From Mycobacterium sp. IS-1590 (GTDB lineage Bacteria > Actinomycetota > Actinomycetes > Mycobacteriales > Mycobacteriaceae): a DNA stretch of 64,000 bases. The DNA lies in the NCBI RefSeq assembly GCF_001500025.1, contig NZ_LQIW01000003.1, positions 62,001 to 126,000 on the forward strand, in the 5' to 3' direction. Under the pieces are notes generated by a model. That model ran no database searches. It was not told the DNA's origin and saw only the letters and a list, made by a program, of their open reading frames with translations. Below are positions 18,366-27,771 of this stretch, one piece after another. Position 1 is the first letter of the stretch. Each line of letters opens with the position of its first letter. The translations under genes and the position numbers were made by a program.

Positions 18366-19423
18366 CGCGAGCCCCCCGGTATGCCGTTGCGCGGCCACGG
18401 AAACAGTGCGCGAGGCATGTTCGGATCCCCGGCCCGGAAGCCGAACGCGTAGTCGAAGAACGGCTGAAGGAACTGAGGCGGAATCAGATTCGGCACGAAC
18501 GCGCTGTAATAGGCCCCGCTGGCGACGGATTCGCTGCTGGTGATCTCGAATTTCTTCAGTCCGGGCAGCGCCTTGGACAGGTTGTCGCGGTTCTTCTCGA
18601 GCATCGCGGTCACGGAGTTGAGGCGGTCGAGCGTGGGGGCCAGTTCGGCCTCGTTGTCCTTGACCAGGCCGGTCAGGTGACGGGCCACCGCCGCGGTGTT
18701 GGCCAGCAGTTCGCTGATGGCCTGCCTGCGTTCGACGAGCACAGCGAGCAGCTCGTTGGCGTTGAGGATCAGCGTGTTGACCTGCTGGCTGCGGTGCGCG
18801 AGCACCTGGGACACTGTTGCGGCGTTCTTCAACAGCGTGTCGAGCCTCTCGCTGCGGCTGTTCAGCGACCTCGACAGTCGAGTGAGGCCGTCGAACGTCG
18901 GGCCCAGCTGCGGTGCCACCTGATCGAGCGTCGCCGACAGCAGGTCCAGCGACTGGTTCAGTGTGGTCATGTCCGTGGCGGCGACGTTGGTGGTCAGGTC
19001 GTTGACGGCCTCGTTCAGCGAGTACGGCGATGCCGTTCGGGACTGCGGTATGGCCTCGCCGACCCGCATCGCGCCACCGCCCGCCGGCTCCACGGTCAGG
19101 ACGCGCTCTCCCAGAAGCGAGCCGGTCCGTATATGCGCCGTGGTCTGATCGCCCAGGCGGACGGCGTCTTTGACGGTGAACGTGACCACTGCGCCACGGT
19201 CACCGAGTGCGACGTCGATCACGCTGCCCACCCTGACCCCCGAAACCTTGACGTCGTTGCCCGGGCTCAGCCCACCCGCTTCGGCGAATTCGGCTTGATA
19301 GGTGAGGGCGCTGGCCCATGCGATCAACCGCTCGGGTTGCAGCCCGATGGCGACGACGAGAACGATCAGCACTACCCCGATGAATCCTGCTCGGGTCAGG
19401 TTGGCTCCGCGGTACTTAAGCAT
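18362..19423 (-). CDS. mceC: MCE family protein, MceC position
   Basis: 353 residues, shorter than its neighbours because it lacks the Pro-rich tail. A membrane helix (AGFIGVVLIVLVVAIGL) is followed by an MCE domain with LSPGNDVKVSGVRVGSV and a long helical region. The ATG at 19423 lies inside the last codons of mceB (8-nt overlap), indicating translational coupling. Confidence 0.88.
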   Translation of the reverse strand: MLKYRGANLTRAGFIGVVLIVLVVAIGLQPERLIAWASALTYQAEFAEAGGLSPGNDVKVSGVRVGSVIDVALGDRGAVVTFTVKDAVRLGDQTTAHIRTGSLLGERVLTVEPAGGGAMRVGEAIPQSRTASPYSLNEAVNDLTTNVAATDMTTLNQSLDLLSATLDQVAPQLGPTFDGLTRLSRSLNSRSERLDTLLKNAATVSQVLAHRSQQVNTLILNANELLAVLVERRQAISELLANTAAVARHLTGLVKDNEAELAPTLDRLNSVTAMLEKNRDNLSKALPGLKKFEITSSESVASGAYYSAFVPNLIPPQFLQPFFDYAFGFRAGDPNMPRALFPWPRNGIPGGSR

Positions 19424-20444
19424 CGGGCTCCGCGCACCTCCCGTACCGTTGTTTGACCCAGGGGAAAACCGCTGTCCTGCCCTGCAGATCGGTGACTCGG
19501 ATCGTGATACCGCACAGGTAGTAGTTCACGAAGCTGCCGTACGAACCGACCCGAGCCAGCTTGCGGTAGTTCTCGGGCGCCCGCTGCAGGGCGACGTCGA
19601 TCTGTCCCTTGCCCTCGTCGAGTTGTGGTGCGAGGCGATTGAGCTGATCGACCGTGGCGGCGAGCGGGGGACGTGCGCCGGACAGTAGATGCGCGACGGA
19701 TGCGGTTCCGGTGGCCAGGGAGTCGATCGCGGTGCCGATCGTGTCGCGGTCTGCAGCCAGTTCCGTCGCCAAGCGCTCGAAGCGGTCGAGGGCACCGGAG
19801 AACCGGTCACCTTCCCTGCCGAGATTGGCGAGCACAGCATCGAGGTTGTCGATCAGACTCTCCAACGCTGCGTTGTTGTCTGCCAACGCGTTCGAGAACG
19901 ACGACGTCCTGCTCAGCAGTGAATCCAGGGTGTCTCCCTGGCCCTGAAAGATCTGGAGCAATGCGCCGGTGAGCTGGTTGACGTCGGTGGGGTTCAAACC
20001 GCGGATCACGGGTTTGAGGCCGCCGAGCAGAAGGTCGAGATCCAGGGCCGGAAGGGTGCGCTGCACCGGGATCTGGGCGCCGGCGGACATCACGCGGGTC
20101 GACCCCGGCCCGTCGATGAGCTCGAGATACCGGTCGCCGACGAGGTTGAGGTACCGCACCGCAGCCCGGGTGCCGGTCGTCAGGACCACGTCGTCGTCGG
20201 CGTCGAACGCCACCACCACCGTGTTGTCCTGGCGCAACACCACGTCGCGTACGGTGCCCACCCGCACGCCCGCAACCCGCACGGAGTCACCGGGTTCCAC
20301 GCTGGAAGCATCGGCGAAGACGGCGGAATAGCCAGACGTGGACCCGCTGCGGAACTCGCCGAACACGAGGAACAGGCTCGCCGTCAACACCGACATGACG
20401 ACCGCGAAAATGCCGAATTTGGCTGCGGTGCCCGCCGTGCTCAT
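19416..20444 (-). CDS. mceB: MCE family protein, MceB position
   Basis: 342 residues from ATG 20444, overlapping the mceA stop as ATGA. N-terminal helix FGIFAVVMSVLTASLFLVFG, MCE domain with VEPGDSVRVAGVRVGTV, and a coiled helical domain. It ends with a conserved two-Cys C-terminus (YYLCGITIRV and RYGRCAEPDA), typical of B subunits. No tail extension is present. Confidence 0.88.
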   Translation of the reverse strand: MSTAGTAAKFGIFAVVMSVLTASLFLVFGEFRSGSTSGYSAVFADASSVEPGDSVRVAGVRVGTVRDVVLRQDNTVVVAFDADDDVVLTTGTRAAVRYLNLVGDRYLELIDGPGSTRVMSAGAQIPVQRTLPALDLDLLLGGLKPVIRGLNPTDVNQLTGALLQIFQGQGDTLDSLLSRTSSFSNALADNNAALESLIDNLDAVLANLGREGDRFSGALDRFERLATELAADRDTIGTAIDSLATGTASVAHLLSGARPPLAATVDQLNRLAPQLDEGKGQIDVALQRAPENYRKLARVGSYGSFVNYYLCGITIRVTDLQGRTAVFPWVKQRYGRCAEPDA

Positions 20445-21712
20445 CCCGGTTGTCCGTACTGGGCGGTGTTGCGGGGCGGCCCGTCGATGGGCCCGAACAA
20501 CCACTGCTTGAGGCCGTCGGAGTTCAGCAGAAGGCCCTGGTTGCCGTACCGGGCCGGATTGGTGCCGATGTCGGCGACCACTTTCGACGGAAATTCGTTG
20601 TAGCGCAACGGCAACTGGCCCGCACACTGCGGACCGCCGGTGGCGGCCACCTTCGGCAGGTCCTGCGGATAGCGGTAGCGTTCGATGCCCAGCACCAGGG
20701 CGCCGATGTCGTTGACGCCGGGCACCGGGCTCGGAGGCTTACCCACGAAGTTCTTCAATATCCCCGTGGCCGCGCAGTTGAGCGCGTCGTGGTACTCGTT
20801 GGTGAGATCGGTGGTGGGCACCATCAGATGTAGCAGGTTGGCCAGCGCCTCCCGATTGCCGCCGATGACGTCGTTGCCGGCATCGGCGAACCCGATGGCC
20901 GACACCAGAAAGCGATCCAGGTTCGACTGCTCGTCGACGAGCGTGCGACTGATCGCGCCGGCATGCCGAAAGATCGTCATCAGGTCCGGTGCCGCATCGG
21001 CGTAGCCTGCCGCGACGTCGGGCAGCAGCTGCAGCTCCTGGTTCAACTGGGGAAGGCTCGGTTCGAGCGTGGCCAGGAAGGAGTTGAAGTCGGTCAGTGA
21101 CCGGCCGAACGTCTCGCCGCGGCCGCTGAACGCCGTCGACATCGCGCCCAGGGTCTCGTTGAGCTGCACGGGGTCGATGTGCGAGAGAACGGAGTTCAGT
21201 TCGGTGAAGATCGTGTTGGTTTCGACGGTGACGTGCTCGGAATCGAGTACCTGCCCGGCCTGGATCGACACTTTGGACGGGTGCGCGGGCGGGAGGAACT
21301 CGACCGATTTCGCACCGAACACGGTGTTGGCGCCGATCTCGACGCGGACGTTGTCGGGGATGAGGCCGAGCCGCGCCGGTTCGATGGCCAGCGTGAGTTT
21401 CGCCCGGCCGTCTCGTGTTTGATCGACGGCTGCGACGGTGCCGATCTGCGCACCGTTGAGCTTGACTTTGGCGCCGCGTTCCATGAGCAGACCGGCCCGG
21501 TCGGCCAGGACGGTGACCGGCGCGGTCGGCGTGAAGGCTCCGTTGAACATCGCAACGGCGGTGCCGACCGCGGCGACGGTGCCGAGGACGGCGATCAACC
21601 CGATGACGGGACGCCGGTAGCTGCGTGCGCCGAAATCGCGCCCGGGAGCGGCGGCAACCGGGCGCGACTCGGTCGCCGCACTCCACGGCGCGCGCTTCAG
21701 GTTCGGGCGCAT
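20441..21712 (-). CDS. mceA: MCE family protein, MceA position (first gene of operon)
   Basis: 423 residues. An Arg-rich cytoplasmic leader of about 35 residues precedes the membrane helix (VIGLIAVLGTVAAVGTAVAM). The MCE domain includes RGAKVKLNGAQIGTVAAV, and the helical part includes the A-type VLSHIDPVQLNETLGAM segment. It is promoter-proximal: the region upstream (21713-21910) is the divergent promoter region shared with the aldehyde dehydrogenase operon. No yrbEA/yrbEB genes precede it, which is unusual for a mycobacterial mce operon. Substrate is unknown; context suggests a lipophilic compound degraded by the flanking operons. Confidence 0.88.
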   Translation of the reverse strand: MRPNLKRAPWSAATESRPVAAAPGRDFGARSYRRPVIGLIAVLGTVAAVGTAVAMFNGAFTPTAPVTVLADRAGLLMERGAKVKLNGAQIGTVAAVDQTRDGRAKLTLAIEPARLGLIPDNVRVEIGANTVFGAKSVEFLPPAHPSKVSIQAGQVLDSEHVTVETNTIFTELNSVLSHIDPVQLNETLGAMSTAFSGRGETFGRSLTDFNSFLATLEPSLPQLNQELQLLPDVAAGYADAAPDLMTIFRHAGAISRTLVDEQSNLDRFLVSAIGFADAGNDVIGGNREALANLLHLMVPTTDLTNEYHDALNCAATGILKNFVGKPPSPVPGVNDIGALVLGIERYRYPQDLPKVAATGGPQCAGQLPLRYNEFPSKVVADIGTNPARYGNQGLLLNSDGLKQWLFGPIDGPPRNTAQYGQPG

Positions 21713-21910
21713 CCGCGCAAACTGCTAGCGGTGATCAACCCCGACCCCCTAGGATGTGACCGAAATCTCACACTTGCGGTGACGAGAAGAGTACACATCT
21801 AAAATCAGAACATCAACATGGTCTAATCACAATCTTTACTATTGGTCAAACGAGAGTTACGTTCTACTTCTACGTGCGCACAACAATCGCAGTGAGTGAG
21901 GGAGGGCGGC
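21713..21910. promoter_or_regulatory. Divergent promoter region between the mce operon and the oxidative operon
   Basis: 198 nt, clearly AT-richer than the surrounding DNA between 21770 and 21870. Both mceA (leftward) and the aldehyde dehydrogenase gene (rightward) must be transcribed from here. I see several short AT-rich direct and inverted elements but no single strong operator. A GGGAGGGC ribosome-binding site at 21899-21906 sits before the GTG at 21911. A TetR regulator encoded inside the rightward operon (27082) is the obvious candidate to bind here (inference). Confidence 0.5.
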
Positions 21911-23380
21911 GTGCCGATTCTCGACGAGCACCGCACCTTCGTCGCGGGCCGCTGGGTCACGGGGCAGGAAGTCATCGGCGTGGAGAACCCGGCCGACGAA
22001 AGCCACGTCCACGACCTCACCGTCACGCCGCTCGCCGAGGTCGAGCGGGCCATCGCCGAGGCCCGGCGCAGCTTCGACGCTGGGGTGTGGGCGGACCGGC
22101 CCGTCGGCGAACGGGCCCGCACGCTGCACGAGTTCATCGATTACGTCGAGGCCAACGCCGCGACCGTGGTCCCGACTCTGGTGGCCGAGGCCGGGCAACC
22201 GACGCGGTTCGCCGACATGACTCAGATGCGGGCGGGTGTCGGGATCGCCCGCCAGACCATCGAGCTGTATTCGTCGATGCGGCACGAGGAGCCCAGCCCG
22301 GTCCCCGTCGACGACCTCGTACGAGGGCGGGTGGCACTGAGCATTCGCCGACACGAGCCCGTCGGCGTGGTCACCGCCATCACGCCGTACAACGCGGCGC
22401 TGATCATGGGGTTCCAGAAGCTCATCCCGGCGCTGATGGCCGGCAATTCGGTCATCCTGCGGCCGAGCCCGCTCACCCCGATCTCGTCGTTGATCTTCGC
22501 CAAGGCCGCCGAGGCGGCCGGCCTACCCGACGGGGTCCTCAGCGTTGTCGCCGAAACGGGCACGGCCGCAGCAGAACTACTCACCAGCCATCCCGCCGTC
22601 GACATGGTGTCGTTCACGGGTTCCACGCTCGCGGGCCGCAGGATCCTGGCCCAGGCGGCGCCGACGGTGAAACGGGTATCGCTGGAGCTCGGTGGCAAAT
22701 CCGCCCAGATCTACCTGGCCGACGCTGTGGACAGGGCCGCGGTCGGGGCGGCCATGGTCGTGATGAGCACCGCCGGCCAGGCCTGTGTCGCCGCGACGCG
22801 CATGCTCGTTCCCGAGCATCAGCGCGCCGAGGTCCTCGAAGCGGTCGGCGCCGCGTATCGGAACATCAAAGTCGGCCCGCCCAGCTCGGCCGATGCCACG
22901 ATGGGGCCGGTCATCAGTGCGGCGCAACGCGATCGGTGTGAACGCCTCGTGCGGGCCGCCGAGGAGAACGGCGGCAAGGTGGTCTGCGGCGGAGGCCGTC
23001 CGGCCGGCCTCGATCGCGGCTACTACTTCGAACCGACGGTCCTCGACCTACCGGACAACGCCAATCCCGCCGCACAGGAGGAGATTTTCGGGCCGGTCAT
23101 CGCGGTGTTGGGCTACCGGGACATCGACCACGCCGTCGAGATCGCCAACGACACCATCTACGGACTGTCCGGTCAGGTGTACGGCGCGGATGTCAGCGCC
23201 GCCGTCGGCGTCGCACGCAGGCTGCGCACCGGCGCGGTCAACGTGAACACCGCCGTGTTCTCCGCGTACGCACCCAGCGGCGGTTACAAGCAGAGCGGAC
23301 TGGGCCGCGAGCGAGGCCCCGACGGCATCCGCGAATTCCAAGAAGTCAAACACATCTCGATAGGGGAGCTTTCACGATGA
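21911..23380 (+). CDS. Aldehyde dehydrogenase (NAD(P)-dependent)
   Basis: 489 residues from GTG 21911, preferred over GTG 21896 because GGAGG lies just upstream. Catalytic Cys292 (GQACVAATR) and Glu259 (LELGGKS) are present, with FTGSTLAGR for the cofactor site and PEEIFGPV-like AQEEIFGPVIAV near the end. It oxidises an aldehyde to the acid. As first gene of an operon with two P450s and an SDR it should complete alcohol-to-acid oxidation of an imported compound, making the acid that the ligase at 9021 could activate. Its stop overlaps the next ATG. Confidence 0.92.
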   Translation: MPILDEHRTFVAGRWVTGQEVIGVENPADESHVHDLTVTPLAEVERAIAEARRSFDAGVWADRPVGERARTLHEFIDYVEANAATVVPTLVAEAGQPTRFADMTQMRAGVGIARQTIELYSSMRHEEPSPVPVDDLVRGRVALSIRRHEPVGVVTAITPYNAALIMGFQKLIPALMAGNSVILRPSPLTPISSLIFAKAAEAAGLPDGVLSVVAETGTAAAELLTSHPAVDMVSFTGSTLAGRRILAQAAPTVKRVSLELGGKSAQIYLADAVDRAAVGAAMVVMSTAGQACVAATRMLVPEHQRAEVLEAVGAAYRNIKVGPPSSADATMGPVISAAQRDRCERLVRAAEENGGKVVCGGGRPAGLDRGYYFEPTVLDLPDNANPAAQEEIFGPVIAVLGYRDIDHAVEIANDTIYGLSGQVYGADVSAAVGVARRLRTGAVNVNTAVFSAYAPSGGYKQSGLGRERGPDGIREFQEVKHISIGELSR

Positions 23381-24606
23381 GCGCGAACGGTAACGGGACG
23401 AACACCAACACCTACGACCTGAATTGGTTGATCTCGGTCGACGATCACATCCTCGAGCCACCGAACCTATGGGTCGATCGGGTCGCGTCCAAAGACCGCG
23501 ACAGAGCACCCCACATGGAACCCGACGACAACGGGGTGGACATGTGGGTTTACGACGGCAAGCGCTACCCGAACTCGGGCTTGTCCGCGGTGGTGGGCAA
23601 ATCGAAAGAGGAGTTCAGTCCAGAGCCCTTGTCGTACTCGGAGATGCGGCCGGGATGTTATGACGCCAAGGCCCGGGTCGAGGACATGGACCGCTCGGGT
23701 GTGCTTGCATCGCTGTGTTTTCCGACGATCACCCGGTTCTGCGGCCAACTCTTCATGGAAGCCAGCGATCGTGAGTTTGGATTCGAATGTCTTCAGCACT
23801 ACAACGACTGGCTTGTCGAAGAGTGGTGTGCGGCCGCGCCCGGCAGATACATCCCGTTGATGTTGATTCCGATGTGGGATCCCAAGCTCGCGGCCACGGA
23901 GATGGAACGCATGGCGGCAAGGGGAGTGACGTCGTTTGCCTTCTCGGAGAATCCGGAACCCTTGGGGCTGCCGACCATTCACGATCCGAGCGGCTACTGG
24001 GAACCGGTCATGGCGGCGGCCAACGAGACCGGGATGGTCGCCAGCATGCACGTCGGCTCGTCCTCGCAGCTGCCCAAGATCTGCAAGGACGCGCCCTTCA
24101 TGGCCAACCTGACCTGGGGCGCCTCGCGCACCTCGGGAACTATGCTGTCGTGGTTGTTCAGCGGGCTGTTCCAGCGCTATCCGAACCTGAAAATCGCGCT
24201 GTCCGAAGGGGAGATGGGGTGGATGCCATACTTCCTGGAACGCGCGGAGCAGGTGCTCGACAAACAGCGCTACTGGGTCAAGCGCGGGACGAAGTTCATG
24301 GGCCATGCGGGCAACGACGCCGATCTCGACACCCTCGACATCCGGGAGACCTTCCGCAACCACATCTTCGGCTGCATCATCGAGGACCGTCATGCGGTCA
24401 AGAGCCTGGATGAGCTCGGCGAGGACAACATCATGTGCGAGACCGACTACCCGCACTCCGACTCGACGTGGCCCAACTGCATCGACGTCGCCCGAGACAC
24501 GATGAAAGACCTGCCCGAGAACGTCCAGTACAAGTTGCTCCGCGGCAATGCGGAGCGGTTGTACCGCTTCACCCCGGCCGAGCCGCCGGTCCTTGCGGGG
24601 GTGTGA
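23377..24606 (+). CDS. Amidohydrolase family 2 (TIM-barrel metal-dependent hydrolase/decarboxylase)
   Basis: 409 residues. The metal-binding DxH-type motif lies in SVDDHILEPPNLW near the N-terminus, a barrel His in SMHVGSSSQ, and the C-terminal Asp in CETDYPHSDSTWPN. This is the ACMSD-like amidohydrolase group (a 2-pronyl or o-pyrocatechuate-type decarboxylase fold), common in actinobacterial degradation clusters. It overlaps the aldehyde dehydrogenase by 4 nt. The reaction may be hydrolysis of an ester or amide, or decarboxylation; the sequence does not settle this. Confidence 0.83.
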   Translation: MSANGNGTNTNTYDLNWLISVDDHILEPPNLWVDRVASKDRDRAPHMEPDDNGVDMWVYDGKRYPNSGLSAVVGKSKEEFSPEPLSYSEMRPGCYDAKARVEDMDRSGVLASLCFPTITRFCGQLFMEASDREFGFECLQHYNDWLVEEWCAAAPGRYIPLMLIPMWDPKLAATEMERMAARGVTSFAFSENPEPLGLPTIHDPSGYWEPVMAAANETGMVASMHVGSSSQLPKICKDAPFMANLTWGASRTSGTMLSWLFSGLFQRYPNLKIALSEGEMGWMPYFLERAEQVLDKQRYWVKRGTKFMGHAGNDADLDTLDIRETFRNHIFGCIIEDRHAVKSLDELGEDNIMCETDYPHSDSTWPNCIDVARDTMKDLPENVQYKLLRGNAERLYRFTPAEPPVLAGV

Positions 24607-24610
24607 TCGC

Positions 24611-25390
24611 GTGAAACTGAACGGAAAGAGCGCCGTCGTCACCGGTGCCGGTTCCGGGGTGGGACGGGCATCGGCGGTGCTCTTCGCGCGGGAGGGGGCT
24701 CGCGTCGTCGTCGCGGACATCGATCTCGAGCGCGCGAAAGGGACGGTGAACCAGATCGAGGCCGGTGGCGGCACGGCCGTGCCGATCGGCGTCGACGTGG
24801 CCGACGAAGACCAGGTGCGTCAGATGATCACCACGGCAGTCGACTGGTTCGGCCGCCTCGACATCATGTTCAACAATGTCGGGATCCCCACCCCGCGGCT
24901 GGGCATGTCGTTCGAGGACCACACGCTCGACGACTTCAACCGGCTCGTCGCGGTGAACCTCGGCGGCGTGTTCCTGGGCTGCAAACACGCGGTGGTTCAG
25001 TTCAAGAAGCAGGACGACGGCGGGGTCATCCTCAACACCGGCTCGGTGGCCGGCCTGGTCGCCTGGGGCGGCACCGTCTACGGCGCGACGAAGGGCGGCG
25101 TACTGCAATTGACCCGCGCCGTGGCCGTCGAGGCGGCACCGTTCGGGATCCGAGTCAACGCGATCTGTCCCGCGGCGATGCCGCTGACGGGATTCATGGC
25201 CGCGGGCGGCCTGCAGGTGGACGAGCAGCATCAGGCCCAGATCGCGGAAAAGGTTGGTGCGCAACACCCGCTGGGACGAGCGATCACTGCCGAGGACTGC
25301 GCCGAAGCCGCGCTCTACCTCGTCTCGGACGCCGCGCGCAACATCACCGGGGTGGCGCTCCCCGTCGACGGTGGGTATGTGGCGCGATGA
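24611..25390 (+). CDS. SDR family oxidoreductase
   Basis: 259 residues from GTG 24611, 4 nt after the amidohydrolase. Rossmann motif VTGAGSGVGRASA, acidic NAD-selecting residue in VADIDLE, NNVG, catalytic Ser in NTGSVAGL and YxxxK in YGATKGG. It lacks the mycofactocin-type insertion seen in the SDR at 10597, so free NAD is the likely cofactor. It probably oxidises a hydroxyl introduced by a P450 in the same operon. The stop overlaps the P450 ATG. Confidence 0.88.
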   Translation: MKLNGKSAVVTGAGSGVGRASAVLFAREGARVVVADIDLERAKGTVNQIEAGGGTAVPIGVDVADEDQVRQMITTAVDWFGRLDIMFNNVGIPTPRLGMSFEDHTLDDFNRLVAVNLGGVFLGCKHAVVQFKKQDDGGVILNTGSVAGLVAWGGTVYGATKGGVLQLTRAVAVEAAPFGIRVNAICPAAMPLTGFMAAGGLQVDEQHQAQIAEKVGAQHPLGRAITAEDCAEAALYLVSDAARNITGVALPVDGGYVAR

Positions 25391-26643
25391 CGGCGACACC
25401 CACGCTCGACCGGGGACGGCTGCGGGAGCTCTTCGACCTTCGCAGCTCGTACAACGAGCTGAGCGGCGGCGCGTATCAGGGCGATCCGTATCCGGTCTGG
25501 CACCAGCTGCGCGAACAAGGCCCCGTGCTGCCGGGCATCCTTCATGAACTGACCGGATGCACCGGGCCGATGTACTTTCACGGCCTGCCGTATCCGGACC
25601 GACCGCACTTCACCATCTTCGACTACGAGAACGGCTTTGTGGCGCATCGTGATCCCGCGGTGTTCGCATCGTCGGCGGAGCCGGTGGACCTGGACAACGG
25701 GCCCCTGGCGATCACCAACAGCATGCTGTCCATGGACGGCGCCCAGCACCGGCGCTACCGCGCCCTGGTCCAACCGTCGTTCTTGTCCTCGAACAGCAGG
25801 TGGTGGATCGACAACTGGATCGCCGAGACCGTCGACATGCTGATCGACGGGTTCGCCGCCGACGGACGCGCCGAGCTCAACGTGGATTTCTGCGCGGCGA
25901 TTCCGATTCTCACCATCACCGGCAGCTTCGGACTCCCGCTCGAGCAGGCGCTCGAGATCCGGGCATCGCTGGCGCACGACCCGCAGCGGGTCGTCGACCT
26001 GATCCGGCCGGTGATCGCCGCCAGGCGTCAGCACCCCGACGACGACCTGATCAGCGTGCTCGTCGAGGCGCAGATCGCCGACGAGGACGGCAACACCACC
26101 CGGCTGACCGAGCGTGAGATCGACTCATTCGTCTTGCTGTTGCTCGGCGCGGGGTCCGGTACCACGTGGAAGCAGATGGGCACGACGCTCACCGCGCTGC
26201 TGCAACGTCCGGACATGCTCGACGCGGTGCGCCAGGACCGTGCCCTGCTACGCCCGGCGATCGAGGAGTCGGTGCGGTGGATGCCCACCGACCCGATGTT
26301 CTCCCGATGGGTCACCCGCGACACCGAACTCGGTGGTGTCGAGATACCGGCCGGCTCGGTGGTCCACATCAATATCGGTGCGGCCAACCGTGATCCGCAG
26401 CGGTGGGACCATCCGGACGACTATGACATCCACCGACCGATGCGGCCGAACCTGGGATTCGGTCAGGGCGCCCACATCTGCCTGGGCATGCACCTCGCGC
26501 GGGCCGAGATGGCGGTCGCCATCTCGGCGTTGCTCGACCGGTTGCCGAATCTGCGCCTGGACCCCGACGCCGAACCTCCACGTTTTGTGGGCCTCTACGA
26601 ACGAGGCGCCACCGCGATACCCGTGCTCTTCGACCCCTCCTGA
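25387..26643 (+). CDS. Cytochrome P450 monooxygenase (first of two)
   Basis: 418 residues. The heme-binding loop GFGQGAHICLGMHLA gives the thiolate Cys365. The I-helix oxygen-activation motif is LLGAGSGTTWK, and the ExxR pair is in EESVRW. No membrane anchor is present, as is usual for bacterial class I P450s. Redox partners (ferredoxin and its reductase) are not encoded nearby, so they must be supplied in trans. It should hydroxylate the imported substrate. Confidence 0.92.
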   Translation: MTATPTLDRGRLRELFDLRSSYNELSGGAYQGDPYPVWHQLREQGPVLPGILHELTGCTGPMYFHGLPYPDRPHFTIFDYENGFVAHRDPAVFASSAEPVDLDNGPLAITNSMLSMDGAQHRRYRALVQPSFLSSNSRWWIDNWIAETVDMLIDGFAADGRAELNVDFCAAIPILTITGSFGLPLEQALEIRASLAHDPQRVVDLIRPVIAARRQHPDDDLISVLVEAQIADEDGNTTRLTEREIDSFVLLLLGAGSGTTWKQMGTTLTALLQRPDMLDAVRQDRALLRPAIEESVRWMPTDPMFSRWVTRDTELGGVEIPAGSVVHINIGAANRDPQRWDHPDDYDIHRPMRPNLGFGQGAHICLGMHLARAEMAVAISALLDRLPNLRLDPDAEPPRFVGLYERGATAIPVLFDPS

Positions 26644-26650
26644 GGACACC

Positions 26651-27085
26651 ATGAGCGAAACCGACTACAGCGCACCCGATCTGACCCTCGTCGGTGCCGA
26701 CCATGTGGTCGCCTACCGCGACACCGGGGGCGAGGTCGGATACCTGTGGAACGGTGTTCCGACGCTCCTGCTAACGGTGACCGGCAGGCGCAGCGGCCGG
26801 CCTCGGACGTCGGCGCTGATATTCGGTCGGCGCGGCGAGGACTATCTCGTGGTCGCCTCGATGGGCGGTGCGCCCACGCATCCGAAGTGGTACCTCAACC
26901 TGCAGGCGTGTCCGGCCGCCGAGATCCAGGTGCGCGATCGCCGGATGCCTGTGAGGGCGCGGACCGTCACACCGCAGGAGAAGCCCGAGCTCTGGCGCAT
27001 CATGGCCGGGCTGTGGCCGAATTACGATGCCTATCAGGCGCGTACCGAACGCGAGATTCCCGTCGTCGTGCTGACACCGACATGA
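26651..27085 (+). CDS. F420/deazaflavin-dependent nitroreductase-like protein (DDN family)
   Basis: 144 residues from ATG 26651, 7 nt after the P450. The split-barrel signature TVTGRRSGRPRTSAL and GGAPTHPKWYLNL matches the DDN/DUF385 family that binds coenzyme F420. Family members reduce enones, quinones or nitro compounds; a double-bond reduction in the degradation pathway is plausible. Its TGA overlaps the ATG of the TetR gene. Confidence 0.83.
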   Translation: MSETDYSAPDLTLVGADHVVAYRDTGGEVGYLWNGVPTLLLTVTGRRSGRPRTSALIFGRRGEDYLVVASMGGAPTHPKWYLNLQACPAAEIQVRDRRMPVRARTVTPQEKPELWRIMAGLWPNYDAYQARTEREIPVVVLTPT

Positions 27086-27771
27086 CCACTCCGGAGGTAC
27101 CCGCGGTGGCATGGGTCGAACGCGCCGTCGAGCGGTCGGCCGCGGTGCAGCGGTCCCGGCTGCGGATCGCCAAACAGGTCAGGCAGATGCTCGATGCGGC
27201 GCGCAGGCTGATCGCCAACACCGGTGACGAGTTCACGACTCAGGAACTGGTCGCCGAGGCCGGGGTGGCCCTGCAGACGTTCTACCGCTACTTCGAAAGC
27301 AAGGACGAGCTGCTGCTGGCGGTCATCGGCGATGCGATGACCGACGCCTGCGAGCGCTGGACGCGCGCGACCGAGGACTTACCGGACCCGCTGGCGCGGT
27401 TGCGGTTCTACCTCGGCGCGACGCTCGAACGCCTCAACGGCGACAGCCGCAACGCCGCGATGTCGCGGTTCGTGGTGTCGACACGGTGGCGGCTGCATCG
27501 ACAGTTCCCCGAGGAGCTCGCCGAGGCGGAGAAGCCGTTTGTCGACCTGCTGCGCGGCGTGGTCTCGGACGCGGTGGCGGCCGGTCAGCTACATCCGACG
27601 GATCCGAAATGGGATCCGTGGTTCCTCGGTGAGCTGGTTCGATCGGTGTACCACCACTACGCGTTCGTCGGGCACGACGAGACCGAACTCGAACTCGCCA
27701 AACAACGGCTTTGGCGCTTCAGCTTGGCGGCACTCGGCGGGGCCGCCCACACCCAGGAAGGTGAGCAGTGA
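27082..27771 (+). CDS. TetR family regulator (paralogue of the TetR at 33089)
   Basis: 229 residues from ATG 27082; a GTG at 27106 preceded by GGAGG would give a start aligned with the paralogue (VAWVERAVERS versus MSWVERAVERS). The helix-turn-helix is TTQELVAEAGVALQTFYRYF followed by ESKDELLLAVIGDAM. The ligand domain shares long near-identical stretches with the 33089 protein, including SRFVVSTRWRLHRQFP. It is embedded in the oxidative operon and so probably controls it, and perhaps the mce operon. Its stop overlaps the second P450 start. Confidence 0.88.
   Translation: MTTPEVPAVAWVERAVERSAAVQRSRLRIAKQVRQMLDAARRLIANTGDEFTTQELVAEAGVALQTFYRYFESKDELLLAVIGDAMTDACERWTRATEDLPDPLARLRFYLGATLERLNGDSRNAAMSRFVVSTRWRLHRQFPEELAEAEKPFVDLLRGVVSDAVAAGQLHPTDPKWDPWFLGELVRSVYHHYAFVGHDETELELAKQRLWRFSLAALGGAAHTQEGEQ

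Noticed and set aside
21841..21870. Possible KstR-type operator in the mce/aldehyde dehydrogenase gap
   Set aside because: AAC and GTT half-sites are four bases apart instead of two, and the flanking T/A positions do not match TNNAACNNGTTNNA.
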